A DNA stretch of 64,000 nucleotides from Hydrogenophaga sp. IBVHS1 (GTDB lineage: Bacteria; Pseudomonadota; Gammaproteobacteria; Burkholderiales; Burkholderiaceae_C), in assembly GCF_002127265.1 (NCBI RefSeq), contig NZ_NFUU01000001.1, positions 1,302,001 through 1,366,000 on the forward strand. Reading direction: 5' to 3'. The notes beneath the pieces were generated by a model, which saw only the letters and a list, made by a program, of their open reading frames with translations, was not told the DNA's origin and made no database searches. Below are positions 53,351 through 62,320 of the stretch, piece after piece. A program made the position numbers and the translations under genes. Numbering within the stretch: position 1 is the first letter of the stretch; each line of letters opens with the position of its first letter.

Positions 53351-54142
53351 ATGAAGCCAAAAACCGGAGCACCCGTCAGTTTCGTCGGCCATGGGGACCC
53401 TCGCTCTACGCTCGACCTGCTTTGGGGCAACACGCCCGAAACGCGTCGCGGGCCGCGGCGCAGCCTGTCCACCAGGGCAGTGGGTGATGCGGCGCTTGAA
53501 TTGGCCGATCAGGGCGGTCTGACAGCGCTTTCCATGCGCAATCTCGGCGCCCGACTCGGCGTGGCGGCGATGGCGCTTTACCGCTATGTGCCCACCAAGG
53601 ACGTCCTGCTGGAACTGGTCCTGGAAGCCGCGTACGCAAAGCTGCCTGATGACTTGCCCTTGCGTGCCGCATGGCCCGAACAACTTCGCATCGTCGCGAC
53701 CGATGCCTGGAACCTGTACCGGGCGCATCCCTGGATGCTGCAGATTTCTGTGCAACGCCCATCGCTCGGTCCTCACGCCATCCGAAAGTACGAGCGGGAG
53801 CTGAAGTCGATCGAACCTGCCGGGTTGCCAGACGTCGAAATGGACCTGGTGATCGCCACCGTTTCCGACTTCGTGCGCGGCAGCGCGCGCAGCGCCATCG
53901 AGGCGGCCAGCGCCTCTGATGCTACCGGCCTCTCAGATCGCGGCTGGTGGGAGGCGCACGCCCAGCACCTGGCTCGATTCGTGACACCCGATCAGTTTCC
54001 ACTTGCGGTCAGAGTGGGTGCGGCCGCAGGTGAAGCCTATGGCGCGGCCACCGATCCTCGGCGGACATTCGCGTTCGGTCTGGAGCGCCTGATCAGTGGC
54101 GTGGTACTCCACGTTCAGGGTCGTCACACCAGTCGCGGGTAG
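53351..54142 (+). CDS. TetR-family transcription repressor
   Basis: A 263-residue TetR/AcrR regulator. An N-terminal HTH (about 40-87) contains RRSLSTRAVGDAALELADQG and SMRNLGARLGVAAMALYRYVPTKDVLLELV; the C-terminal domain with LRIVATDAWNLYRAHPWMLQIS and the FAFGLERLISGV tail is of the TetR-C type that binds hydrophobic ligands. The ATG at MKPKTGAPV has no ribosome site and lies eight bases after the operator arm, so initiation may be leaderless or weak. Divergent from the DUF5701 operon. Confidence 0.9.
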   Translation: MKPKTGAPVSFVGHGDPRSTLDLLWGNTPETRRGPRRSLSTRAVGDAALELADQGGLTALSMRNLGARLGVAAMALYRYVPTKDVLLELVLEAAYAKLPDDLPLRAAWPEQLRIVATDAWNLYRAHPWMLQISVQRPSLGPHAIRKYERELKSIEPAGLPDVEMDLVIATVSDFVRGSARSAIEAASASDATGLSDRGWWEAHAQHLARFVTPDQFPLAVRVGAAAGEAYGAATDPRRTFAFGLERLISGVVLHVQGRHTSRG

Positions 54143-54265
54143 CGGAGTCCGCGAGGAGATTGGAAGGTCCCCGCAGGTACGTTTGCGACGGGTTACTCCC
54201 GATCAGGAACGAGCGTCTTTGTGTGCGGTCCAGGCTCGATCGCGATCTGCGCGCATTCAGGTCGA

Positions 54266-54739
54266 TCAGCGGTTCTTTAGTTCGTCCCTCAGGTGGAGAT
54301 GCAGTTCCTCCTGTGCCTTGAGCTGGTCGCGTGTTTTCAGCTGCGCCTGTTCCTGCAATTTCAACTGGTCGAGCGACTGCTGGTGGAGTTTTTCCTGCGT
54401 CTGCAGTTGTTCTCGATCGCGTGTCTGGTCTTGAGTCTTGAGCTGGTCGCGGGTCTGCGTGAGCAGACGGTCCTGTGTCTTGAGCTGGTCACGCGTGGCG
54501 CTGAGCAGGCGGTCCTGAGTTTTAAGCTGTTCGCGCGTGCGCAGCAACAACTGGTCCTGGGTCTTGAGTTGCGTCTGGGTATGAATGCGGTTTTGCTGGG
54601 CGTTCATGGCGCCCGATGCGGCTCCACCAGAGCCACCAGCACCACTCCCGGAGCCGGCGCCGCCGGCGGACCAGGCGGGTGCCGCCATAGAAGCGGCGAG
54701 GGCAATAGTGGCAAAGAACGCGGGCAAGGGCTTGTTCAT
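54266..54739 (-). CDS. Secreted coiled-coil protein with 14-residue tandem repeats
   Basis: A 157-residue exported protein. Signal peptide 1-24 (cleavage WSA|GG), a Gly/Ser/Ala-rich linker (25-45), and about eight 14-residue repeats of the form QLKTQDxLLxxTRx, which form a long charged coiled coil. No known family is evident. The ATG follows AGGACA. It is monocistronic and rich in Gln, Leu, Arg and Lys. Its repeats are also recognisable at DNA level with a period of 42 bp. A periplasmic or surface structural role is likely. Confidence 0.75.
   Translation of the reverse strand: MNKPLPAFFATIALAASMAAPAWSAGGAGSGSGAGGSGGAASGAMNAQQNRIHTQTQLKTQDQLLLRTREQLKTQDRLLSATRDQLKTQDRLLTQTRDQLKTQDQTRDREQLQTQEKLHQQSLDQLKLQEQAQLKTRDQLKAQEELHLHLRDELKNR
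54437..54562. repeat. Three exact-period 42-bp tandem repeats in the coiled-coil gene
   Basis: The repeats start at 54437, 54479 and 54521, each encoding 14 residues and opening with variants of CTTGAGCTGGTC (third copy TTTAAGCTGTTC). More divergent units lie on both sides. Confidence 0.85.
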
Positions 54740-55115
54740 GGGGATGTCCTAAAAGTTGAAAGTTGAGTCGTCGTGCAAGTCAGATTCGTTGATGTGCGCC
54801 GTTCGGAGCTGCGCCATTCAGTGTCTGCATGAGGAGCCCGCTGCACGTTGAGTGCGCTCAACGCAAAGCGAGGTGCTGGTGGCACCCGCTCCGATCAGCA
54901 GCACAGACCACCCTGCCGCAAACTTTTTCTGCAAGGCATTGCGTCCAGTCAATGGGAGTCCAGCTTCAGCGCCCGAAAGTGGAGCTTGTCTTCATTGCCC
55001 GAGAAGCGGACCAAGGAGCAATCCGTTTCAGTGGGCACTGTGCAGAACATCCGGTCGCGAAGGGCCGGGCGTTCTCCGGACAATTTCTCAACCTTGTTTC
55101 ACAAAGGAACTTTTC
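54740..55115 (+). other. 376-bp intergenic region with promoter of the FN3 lipoprotein
   Basis: I see no gene here. It holds TTGAG/CTCAA (54848-54861) and GGTGC/GGCACC hairpins and an AAGGA ribosome site (55104-55108) before the ATG at 55116. The strings upstream in the same frame look like shadow codons. Confidence 0.5.
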
Positions 55116-56420
55116 ATGAAGCCGACCAGAACCGACCCGTCTCGCTGGTATCGCCTGGTGACGCGTGTCGCCACATTGGCGCTGGCATCTTTTGCGGCCC
55201 TGTCTTTCTCGGGCTGCGGGGGCTCATCCGACTTGCCGACACCGGTGACTGTTGCTGCGCCTGGAGCGCCCACCGCCTTGACCGTGACCGGTGGCGAGAA
55301 CGTGGCAACTCTGGTGTGGTCACCTCCAGCCGTCTCGGCCAGCACCGGCCTGCCAGGCAGTTTCGAGATCTACCGCACCACCACCGCCACCACCAGCGCC
55401 ACCACGGTGGTGTCCCCGACCAACTTCGTCACCTCGATACCAGCGGTCGCGGCACAGACAACGCCCTACAGCCACACCGACATCGGCTTGCCAGGGGCCA
55501 ACGCCACGTACTACTACGTGGTCACCGCCAAGAATGCGGGTGGCGAGACAGCATCTGCGGTCGCCAGCGACTCCGTGACGGGGCCGCCTGTGCCAGCCAC
55601 CTATGGCAACAACTTCTCAGCGGCCCTGATCTTTGCGGACGACATTGGCATCACCAACATGGCCCTCGACCCGGCAAAAGTCTGGACCACCGACTTGACG
55701 GTGATCGACTACAACACCGGCCTGCGCCCCTTGACCGCTGAAGTGACAGCCATGCAGGGTCTTGGCCAGACCGCGCTGCCGTATCTGCCTCGGGCTTCCA
55801 GGATCAACCCTCTGTATTACGAGCAAAAGTCCATCAACACCTGGCAGGGTGAATGGGCCAAGGCCAGCGGGGTGGACCAGGAAGTCAATGCCAAGTGGGG
55901 CGACAACCTGTCCAGCGCCAGCCTCAGTTCGTCTGCCAAGATCAGGATCGAAATGGTGCTGAGCAAGGACGTGACCGCAACCCCCATGACGATCTACCCG
56001 ATGCTGCTGCTGTCGGGTTCGGGAACCAACGAGTTGCAGGGAACCACTGGGGTGGCCGCCACCGCCACCACCGCCTTTGTCTTCGCGACCAATGCCCGAC
56101 TGACGCTCCAGAAGCTGGACGCGGGCGGCCTGCCCACCGGTGCTTTGGTGGTGGACCAGGCCCTGTTTGATCCTGCATTCCCCGACGGTCTCAACAAGCT
56201 GTCTGGTGAAATCCCTGTGTCCGGTAACTTCACCTATGGGTTCGTGTGGGATCCCGCTACCTCAGGCTCATCCGCAGGCAAGTACCGCGTGACCTTCAAG
56301 CTGGATCCGACGTCTTTGTTCGGAACGGGCAACCCGGTCAACAACACTTTCATGAAGACCGCCACCAACGGTGTGCGCGTATCCGACACCGAGGTCTACA
56401 TCGACATTGATGTGAAGTAA
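55116..56420 (+). CDS. Fibronectin type III domain lipoprotein
   Basis: A 434-residue lipoprotein, lipobox SFSGC (Cys34). Residues about 48-145 form one fibronectin type III domain (APGAPTALTVTGGENVATLV, then ATYYYVVTAKNAGGETAS). The remaining 290 residues form an unrecognised beta-rich region, with GNNFSAALIFADDIGITNMALD and VDQEVNAKWGDNLSSASLSS. FN3 domains are typical of extracellular adhesion or carbohydrate-degrading proteins; here no enzymatic motif is visible. The gene is monocistronic. The ATG is preceded by AAGGA. Confidence 0.78.
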   Translation: MKPTRTDPSRWYRLVTRVATLALASFAALSFSGCGGSSDLPTPVTVAAPGAPTALTVTGGENVATLVWSPPAVSASTGLPGSFEIYRTTTATTSATTVVSPTNFVTSIPAVAAQTTPYSHTDIGLPGANATYYYVVTAKNAGGETASAVASDSVTGPPVPATYGNNFSAALIFADDIGITNMALDPAKVWTTDLTVIDYNTGLRPLTAEVTAMQGLGQTALPYLPRASRINPLYYEQKSINTWQGEWAKASGVDQEVNAKWGDNLSSASLSSSAKIRIEMVLSKDVTATPMTIYPMLLLSGSGTNELQGTTGVAATATTAFVFATNARLTLQKLDAGGLPTGALVVDQALFDPAFPDGLNKLSGEIPVSGNFTYGFVWDPATSGSSAGKYRVTFKLDPTSLFGTGNPVNNTFMKTATNGVRVSDTEVYIDIDVK

Positions 56421-56493
56421 CCGACTGCTCGCGGAACAGCGCAGGTGCACGTAAGCTTGTGGCCAAGGAGGTGGCCGGCGATCCGGCCCTGAC

Positions 56494-59136
56494 ATGACTG
56501 CGACCCAAGCTGATCTGGACGAACCCGGCGCGGCGTCCCCCATTGAGACGTCCGCCGATGCGGCCATCCTTGAATCGGGTCTTACCACCAACCTGGCTGC
56601 GCAGCGCCTGAGGGAAGATGGCCCCAACGCGCTGCCCGGTGGACAGCGCCGCTCCCTGCTGTCCATCGCTTTGGGAACCGTGCGGGAGCCGATGTTCCTT
56701 TTGCTGCTCGCGGCAGGCACCCTGTACCTCGCCTTCGGGGACCTGCAGGAGGGGCTGACGCTCTTCGGGTTCGTGGCGGTCACCGTGGGGCTCACGCTGT
56801 ACCAGGAGGGTAAGACCGAGCGGGCCATCGAAGCGTTGCGTGACCTCACGAGCCCGCGCGCGCTGGTCATTCGCGACGGACAGCCTCAGCGAATTGCCGG
56901 GCGCGACGTGGTTCGCGGCGACCTGCTCAAGCTGAGCGAAGGCGACCGTATTGCGGCCGATGCGCTGCTGGTTTCTGCTGACGGCGTAAGGGCGGATGAA
57001 TCACTGCTGACGGGTGAGGCTGTTCCGGTGGGGAAGCGGGTGGCCAAGGCCGATGAACGGGCTGCATCGGGTGAGGCGTCCGGAGCCACGCGCCAGGCAC
57101 CGGGCGGTGACGATCTACCTTGGGTGTACGCGGGCACGCTGATCGTGCAGGGCACCGCGCTGGCCTGCGTGACCGCCACCGGCCAGCGCAGCGAGATCGG
57201 CCGCATTGGTACCTCGCTGAGCACCGTGGAGAACGAGCGTTCGCCGCTGCAAAAGCAGACTGCTCGGCTGGTGCGCAACCTCGCCTTGCTGGCGCTGACG
57301 CTCAGCCTGCTGCTGATCCTGACGCACGGGTTGATCGGGGGCGACTGGCTGCAAGCCCTGCTGGCAGGCATTGCCCTGGCCATGGCCTTGTTGCCAGAGG
57401 AGTACCCGGTGGTGCTGACGGTGTTTCCCGCGCTCGGCGCACGCAGGCTGTCCCGGGAAGGTGTGCTCACCCGGCGCATCAACGCCATCGAAACGCTGGG
57501 CGCCACCACCGTGCTCTGCAGCGACAAGACGGGCACGCTGACGGAGAACCGCATGACGGTGACGAACCTGGTCACCGGTGGTGTCGAACTGAGCGAAAGC
57601 CTCGCGCTGGATGCACGAACCGAAGACCGGTTGCCCGAGGCCTTCCACGCGCTGGTGGAGCACGCGATCCTGGCCAGCGTGATCGACCCGTTCGACCCGA
57701 TGGAAAAGGCCTTCCATCAACTCGGTCAGCGCTTCCTCACGGACACCGAACACCTGCACCGAAACTGGCGTCTGGTGCGCACCTACGCGCTCAGCCCGGC
57801 GCTGCGGGCGATGTCGCACGTGTGGGCAGCGCCGGGTGATGGTGTCCAGACCGTCTCTGCCAAGGGTGCGCCGGAGGCGGTGATGGACCTGTGCCACCTC
57901 GACGATGCGCAGAGGGCCCATGTCGGTAGCGCGGTGGAGAAGCTGGCGGCCCAGGGGCTGCGCGTGCTGGCTGTGGCGAGTGGATCGTTTGAAGGCCAGG
58001 ACTGGCCAACGGACGAGCACGGTTTCGATTTCGAGTTCATCGGGTTGCTCGGGCTGGCCGATCCGGTGCGCGCAGAAGTGCCCGCCGCCGTGGCCGAGTG
58101 CCGCGCCGCTGGCATTCGCGTGGTCATGATCACCGGCGACTATCCGGCCACGGCACGGGCCATCGCCCATCAGGCTGGGTTGGCCGGGCTCGACGGTGAC
58201 GTGCTCACCGGCGACGAAATCGCCGGGCTGGACGATGGGGCACTGCGTGAACGCATGGCCACTGTCAGCGTTTGCGCACGCATCGCACCCGAGCAGAAGT
58301 TGCGCATCGTCCAGGCGCTGAAGGCGCCGGGCGATATCGTCGCGATGACGGGCGACGGCGTGAACGATGCCCCGGCGCTGCGCGCGGCGCACGTGGGTGT
58401 GGCCATGGGCAAGCGCGGCACCGACGTGGCCCGCGAGTCGGCTTCGCTGGTGCTGGTCGACGACAACTTCGCGGCCATCGTCGCGTCGGTTCGGCTGGGA
58501 CGCAGGATCTTCGACAACCTGCGCAAGGCCATGTCGTACATCCTGGCGGTGCATGTTCCCATCGCCGGCATGGCGATGTTGCCGGTGCTGCTCGGTTGGC
58601 CGGCCTTGCTGTACCCGATGCACATTGCCTTGCTCGAGCTCATCATCGATCCGGCCTGCTCGGTGGCATTCGAGAACGAGCCGGCAGAAGACGATGTGAT
58701 GCAGCGCCCGCCGCGCGATGCGACCGCCCCCCTGTTTGGCGGCACCACGCTGCTCCTGGCGCTGGTTCAGGGTGTGGGTGTGCTGGCTGTTGTCATGGCC
58801 TCGTTCGCATGGGCCAGTGCGCGCATCCCCGAACCCGAGGCGCGTGCCTTTGCGTTTGCCACCCTGGTCGTGGGCAACCTGGCACTGATCCTTTCCAACC
58901 GTTCGACCACCCGCTCGCTGTGGGCCACGCTGCGCACGCCGAACCGCACGCTGTGGGGAGTGCTGGGGTTGGCCAGCGCGCTGTTGCTGGCTGCGCTCTA
59001 CGTTCCCTGGGCGGTGGAGGTGCTGCGCTTCGCGCCCCTGCCCATGCACGAGCTGGCCGCTGCCTGCGGTCTGGGTTTGCTGAGCGTGCTGTGGTTTGAA
59101 GGCATCAAGTGGGCCCGCAGACGGCCTTCAATTTGA
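56494..59136 (+). CDS. Cation-translocating P-type ATPase (PMR1/Ca2+-like group)
   Basis: An 880-residue P2-type ATPase. Visible: LTTNLAAQRLREDGPNALPGG at the N-terminus; actuator DESLLTGEAVPVGK; PEEYP in M4 (residues 301-305, in place of the PEGLP of Ca2+ pumps); phosphorylation site SDKTGTLTENRMTV with Asp344; MITGDYPATARAIA; TGDGVNDAPALRAAHVGVAMG; and M5-M6 ending in LLELIIDPACSVAFENEPAE. It probably exports Ca2+ or another divalent cation. AAGGAGG lies 23 bases upstream of the ATG, with a GGCCGG/CCGGCC hairpin between that would bring it nearer. Its end overlaps apbE by nine bases. Confidence 0.92.
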   Translation: MTATQADLDEPGAASPIETSADAAILESGLTTNLAAQRLREDGPNALPGGQRRSLLSIALGTVREPMFLLLLAAGTLYLAFGDLQEGLTLFGFVAVTVGLTLYQEGKTERAIEALRDLTSPRALVIRDGQPQRIAGRDVVRGDLLKLSEGDRIAADALLVSADGVRADESLLTGEAVPVGKRVAKADERAASGEASGATRQAPGGDDLPWVYAGTLIVQGTALACVTATGQRSEIGRIGTSLSTVENERSPLQKQTARLVRNLALLALTLSLLLILTHGLIGGDWLQALLAGIALAMALLPEEYPVVLTVFPALGARRLSREGVLTRRINAIETLGATTVLCSDKTGTLTENRMTVTNLVTGGVELSESLALDARTEDRLPEAFHALVEHAILASVIDPFDPMEKAFHQLGQRFLTDTEHLHRNWRLVRTYALSPALRAMSHVWAAPGDGVQTVSAKGAPEAVMDLCHLDDAQRAHVGSAVEKLAAQGLRVLAVASGSFEGQDWPTDEHGFDFEFIGLLGLADPVRAEVPAAVAECRAAGIRVVMITGDYPATARAIAHQAGLAGLDGDVLTGDEIAGLDDGALRERMATVSVCARIAPEQKLRIVQALKAPGDIVAMTGDGVNDAPALRAAHVGVAMGKRGTDVARESASLVLVDDNFAAIVASVRLGRRIFDNLRKAMSYILAVHVPIAGMAMLPVLLGWPALLYPMHIALLELIIDPACSVAFENEPAEDDVMQRPPRDATAPLFGGTTLLLALVQGVGVLAVVMASFAWASARIPEPEARAFAFATLVVGNLALILSNRSTTRSLWATLRTPNRTLWGVLGLASALLLAALYVPWAVEVLRFAPLPMHELAAACGLGLLSVLWFEGIKWARRRPSI

Positions 59137-60111
59137 GAGGGCGGCGGCCCTGCCAAACCGGCCCAGGCCCAGCTCCACCAGACCTCCTGCACGGCGCAGC
59201 AGGAACAACACATCCAGGCCCATGCGCTGTGCCATGGCCAGACCTTCGTCGGGGCCTGCCACCAGCAGAGCCGTGGCCCAGGCGTCTGCGTGCATGCAGG
59301 TGCGCGCCAGCACGGTGACCGACGCCACGGCGTTGTTCACTGGTGCACGGCGGCGCGCGTCCATGGTGTGGGCCAGGCGCGCATCGCCCACTTGCAAGCA
59401 GCGTCGGTAGTCGCCCGAGGTGGCCACGGCCAGGTCTTCCAGTTCGAGCACACCCTGTACCGCGCGCAACCCCGCTTCGGGGCGCTCGAGTGCCACGGCC
59501 CAGGGCGCACCGCTGGCCTGGCGACCTACGGCGCGAAGCTCGCCGTCCAGCGCGGCCAGTGCGTGCCGCACACCGTGTTGTTGCAGCACCGTGACCATGC
59601 GGTCCACCGCGTAGCCCTTGGCAATGCCGCACAGGTCAAGCTGCAACGGCATGCGTTTGCGGGCACGCCCCGAGGGCCTTTCCAGCTCGATGCTCCCGGG
59701 CACGGCGTGCGCTGCGGGTTGGCGCGCGGCGAGGATCGCTTTCGCGTCGGGTGTGTCGCGCACTGCGCCGAAGCCCCAGGCATCGACCAGTTCCCCAAGG
59801 CACGGATCGAATGAACCTGCACTCAGGCGCTGGATATCGAGCGCACAGGCCAGCACCTCCAGGATGTCAGCGGACAGATGCACCCAGGTGTCCACGGGCG
59901 CCCGGTTCAGGCGCATGAGGTCGCTGCCCATTTTCCAGGGCGACATCTGCTCGTCCACCTGCTCTGCCGCCGTGGCGAGGTCCTGGCGCAAGGCTTCCAG
60001 GTCCAAGGAGGTGTTGGCGTCGACCGTGGCGGACCAACGCGTGCCCATGGTCGGACCGTGCAGCGTGGTGCGCTGGCAGCTCAAGGCAGTTTCAGAAGAC
60101 ATCTTCGGCAT
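59128..60111 (-). CDS. apbE: FAD:protein FMN transferase (ApbE)
   Basis: A 327-residue ApbE, which covalently attaches FMN to a Ser/Thr of a redox protein using FAD. Seen in order: MGTRWSATVDA, FDPCLGELVDAWGFG, LQLDLCGIAKGYAVDRM, ATSGDYRRC and AHTMDARRRAPV, with TCMHADAWATALLVAG near the C-terminus. No signal peptide is apparent, so it may act in the cytoplasm, unlike many ApbE. The gene is last of four, overlapping the previous gene; the start may be at the first ATG or at the next (60102). Its likely target is encoded in the same operon. Confidence 0.9.
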   Translation of the reverse strand: MPKMSSETALSCQRTTLHGPTMGTRWSATVDANTSLDLEALRQDLATAAEQVDEQMSPWKMGSDLMRLNRAPVDTWVHLSADILEVLACALDIQRLSAGSFDPCLGELVDAWGFGAVRDTPDAKAILAARQPAAHAVPGSIELERPSGRARKRMPLQLDLCGIAKGYAVDRMVTVLQQHGVRHALAALDGELRAVGRQASGAPWAVALERPEAGLRAVQGVLELEDLAVATSGDYRRCLQVGDARLAHTMDARRRAPVNNAVASVTVLARTCMHADAWATALLVAGPDEGLAMAQRMGLDVLFLLRRAGGLVELGLGRFGRAAALSN

Positions 60112-62320
60112 AGCGCGCGCTGGCTTTGAGCTTTGCCACGCTCAGTTGCAGGGGCGCCAGCACCGCGTCCATCGCCTCGGCCACGCCCTGCGCCATGGCG
60201 CGGCCGCCGCAGACGCGCACGAGGGCGCCCCGCATCACCCATACGCGCAGGTTCTCGGCATCCCGGCGCAGGGCGTCCTGCACGTAGCCGCCGCCCTCGG
60301 GCACGCGAGAGAAGGCCGTGTGCAACGTCGCCAGGCGCCCTTCAACAAGCCAGCGCTGGATGTCGGGGCCGAAGTAGAAGTCGCGTGCCGGATCGCGCCC
60401 GCCAAAGTACAGGTGCATGGGGCTGTGCCGGTCGTTGCGGCGGATGAAGCCCGCCAGTGGCGCCACGCCAGTGCCCGCCCCGATCAACAGCACCGGCCGA
60501 CGTGTTCGCGGCAATGCAAAGCCAGGGTTGGACCGGATGAAGGCGGTGATGCGGTCTCCCATCTTCAGGTTCAGCAAGTGCGTGGAGCACAGACCGCCCG
60601 CCATCTGACGCACGCAGATTTCCAGAAAGCCGTCTTTCTGGCCCGATGCCAGTGAGTAGTAACGCGGCACGGCCGATCCCGGCGGCACGACGCCCACGAG
60701 GTCGCCCGCCGCAAACCGCGCCAGGCCGTGCCCGCGCAGGCGTGCGCCCAGGCTCTGTGCAGGCCACGCAAAGCGCAGGACTGCCGTGGCCGGCCCCTCA
60801 GCACCGTTGTAATCCTGGCGCGCAATGAGCGTGAGTGCGGTGGTGGTAGGCACTCGCGGCACATGCTCCAGCACCAAGGGTTCGCCCAGCGCCTGCGCCA
60901 GGGCAACGCCCCAGCGCGCGAACTGTTGGCCGGACTGTTGGTGGATGCATTCGAGCGGCAGCAGCGAGAGCCAGCCCTGCTTGCGCAGCGTCTGGTCCAG
61001 CGCCTGCGCAAAGGCGCAGAAGGCCGGGAACTGCCGGTCGCCAAAGCCCAGCACCGTCACCGGCACGGCGTTGGCCTTGAGCTTGCCGATGTGCTCCAGG
61101 GTGTGGCTGGCATGGGCCGGGGCCTGGCCCTCGCCATAGGTGGCGACCAGCATGAACACCTGCCGCGTGGCGGCCGTGGTTTGGAAGTTCTCCAGCGCGC
61201 TGGTGTGCACGCGGTGGCCCACCTGGCTCAGCGCGTCTTGCAGCGTTTGGGCAAAGCCCCAGGTGCTGCCGCCTTCGCTGGCCACGAAGATGAGCACTCC
61301 GGCCTGTGCCAGCGGGGCGCTGCCCGTGACGTGCGGCGCCTGGCGGCGGGCCTGCCACCAGATCACCACGCCTGACAGCCAGAAAAGCAGCACGCTGGCA
61401 CCCACGCACCCGAGCACCACGGCCCAGGGCCAGGCCGCTTCCCCCGTGTGCAGCACCACCGCCAGGTCGTAAGCGCGCTGCGCCACGGTGGCGTCCTGCC
61501 ACACCAGCATCTGCCCCGAATACCGGTCGATCCAGCCTTGACCTTGGGCGGTGGCGACCTTCCATGTGTCCTCCGGGTCGGTGGTTCCGGGAAAATTCAG
61601 CTTGCGCAGATCCTTCACGGCCAGGTTTTGCAGCGTGACCAGCTGCGCACCAGGCAAGGCCGGCTGGCCGGAAACCACCGAGAGCACATCAGGTTCGGTT
61701 CGGGAATCGAGAACCACCAGCCCCAGTGTCGATGCGCTCATGGTCAGCGCCGTGAGCGACGTCAGGCACAAAACGGCGAGCACCACGCGACCCGTGACCA
61801 CATGGATGCGTTGCGCCAGCGAGCCGCGCACCCGCGCCGCCAACCGCCGCCAGCCGCCCATTCGGCGCAGCAGCAGCACCAGGGCAGAAACGCACACCAG
61901 GGCCATGGCCAGCGCAATGCCCGCTGCACCCCAGCGCCCGGCGTCGCCCAACAGCAGCGAGCGGTGCAGGTTCTTCACCCAGCGCGGCAGCACCGAGGCT
62001 TGCCAGGCACCCAGCACCCGGCCATCGGCCGGGTCCACGTAAGTCGCCTGCGGCTGGTCACCCGCAAAGCTGAACACCACGATGGCGCCCGAGGGCAGGT
62101 GCCGAATTTCCTCTGCGCCGGCTATGGTGCGTGTGACGCGTTCCACCAGCGTGGCCACCGGCAGATCGCCCGGTGCGGCGGGTGCCTGCCACGCCTGCTG
62201 CACCGGATCGATTGCCAGTACGGCACCGGTGACGCCCAGCAGCACGGCCAGGCTGCCCACCGTCAGACCCAGCCAGCGGTGGATGGCTTTCCAGGTCACG
62301 CGAGACCTTTCACCCTTCAC
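60092..62320 (-). CDS. PepSY membrane protein fused to flavodoxin and NAD(P)H:flavin reductase domains
   Basis: A 742-residue multi-domain protein. Residues 1-330 form a PepSY-associated membrane region: TM segment 13-36 (HRWLGLTVGSLAVLLGVTGA), a PepSY-like periplasmic part, further TM segments near 130-150, 175-200 and 305-325. Residues about 340-475 form a flavodoxin-like domain (GVLIFVASEGGSTWGFAQTL), and about 490-742 an FAD/NADPH reductase of the sulfite-reductase/CYPOR type with PRYYSLAS and LLIGAGTGVAPLAGFIRRN. The chain should carry electrons from NADPH across the membrane to the periplasm. It overlaps the downstream apbE by 20 bases and the DUF2271 gene by four. Confidence 0.9.
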   Translation of the reverse strand: MKGERSRVTWKAIHRWLGLTVGSLAVLLGVTGAVLAIDPVQQAWQAPAAPGDLPVATLVERVTRTIAGAEEIRHLPSGAIVVFSFAGDQPQATYVDPADGRVLGAWQASVLPRWVKNLHRSLLLGDAGRWGAAGIALAMALVCVSALVLLLRRMGGWRRLAARVRGSLAQRIHVVTGRVVLAVLCLTSLTALTMSASTLGLVVLDSRTEPDVLSVVSGQPALPGAQLVTLQNLAVKDLRKLNFPGTTDPEDTWKVATAQGQGWIDRYSGQMLVWQDATVAQRAYDLAVVLHTGEAAWPWAVVLGCVGASVLLFWLSGVVIWWQARRQAPHVTGSAPLAQAGVLIFVASEGGSTWGFAQTLQDALSQVGHRVHTSALENFQTTAATRQVFMLVATYGEGQAPAHASHTLEHIGKLKANAVPVTVLGFGDRQFPAFCAFAQALDQTLRKQGWLSLLPLECIHQQSGQQFARWGVALAQALGEPLVLEHVPRVPTTTALTLIARQDYNGAEGPATAVLRFAWPAQSLGARLRGHGLARFAAGDLVGVVPPGSAVPRYYSLASGQKDGFLEICVRQMAGGLCSTHLLNLKMGDRITAFIRSNPGFALPRTRRPVLLIGAGTGVAPLAGFIRRNDRHSPMHLYFGGRDPARDFYFGPDIQRWLVEGRLATLHTAFSRVPEGGGYVQDALRRDAENLRVWVMRGALVRVCGGRAMAQGVAEAMDAVLAPLQLSVAKLKASARYAEDVF

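Noticed and set aside
56471..56497. GTG-initiated leader peptide of eight codons coupled to the P-type ATPase
   Set aside because: A GTG frame ends in a TGA overlapping the ATPase ATG, but it has no proper spacing to the ribosome site and no conserved content.
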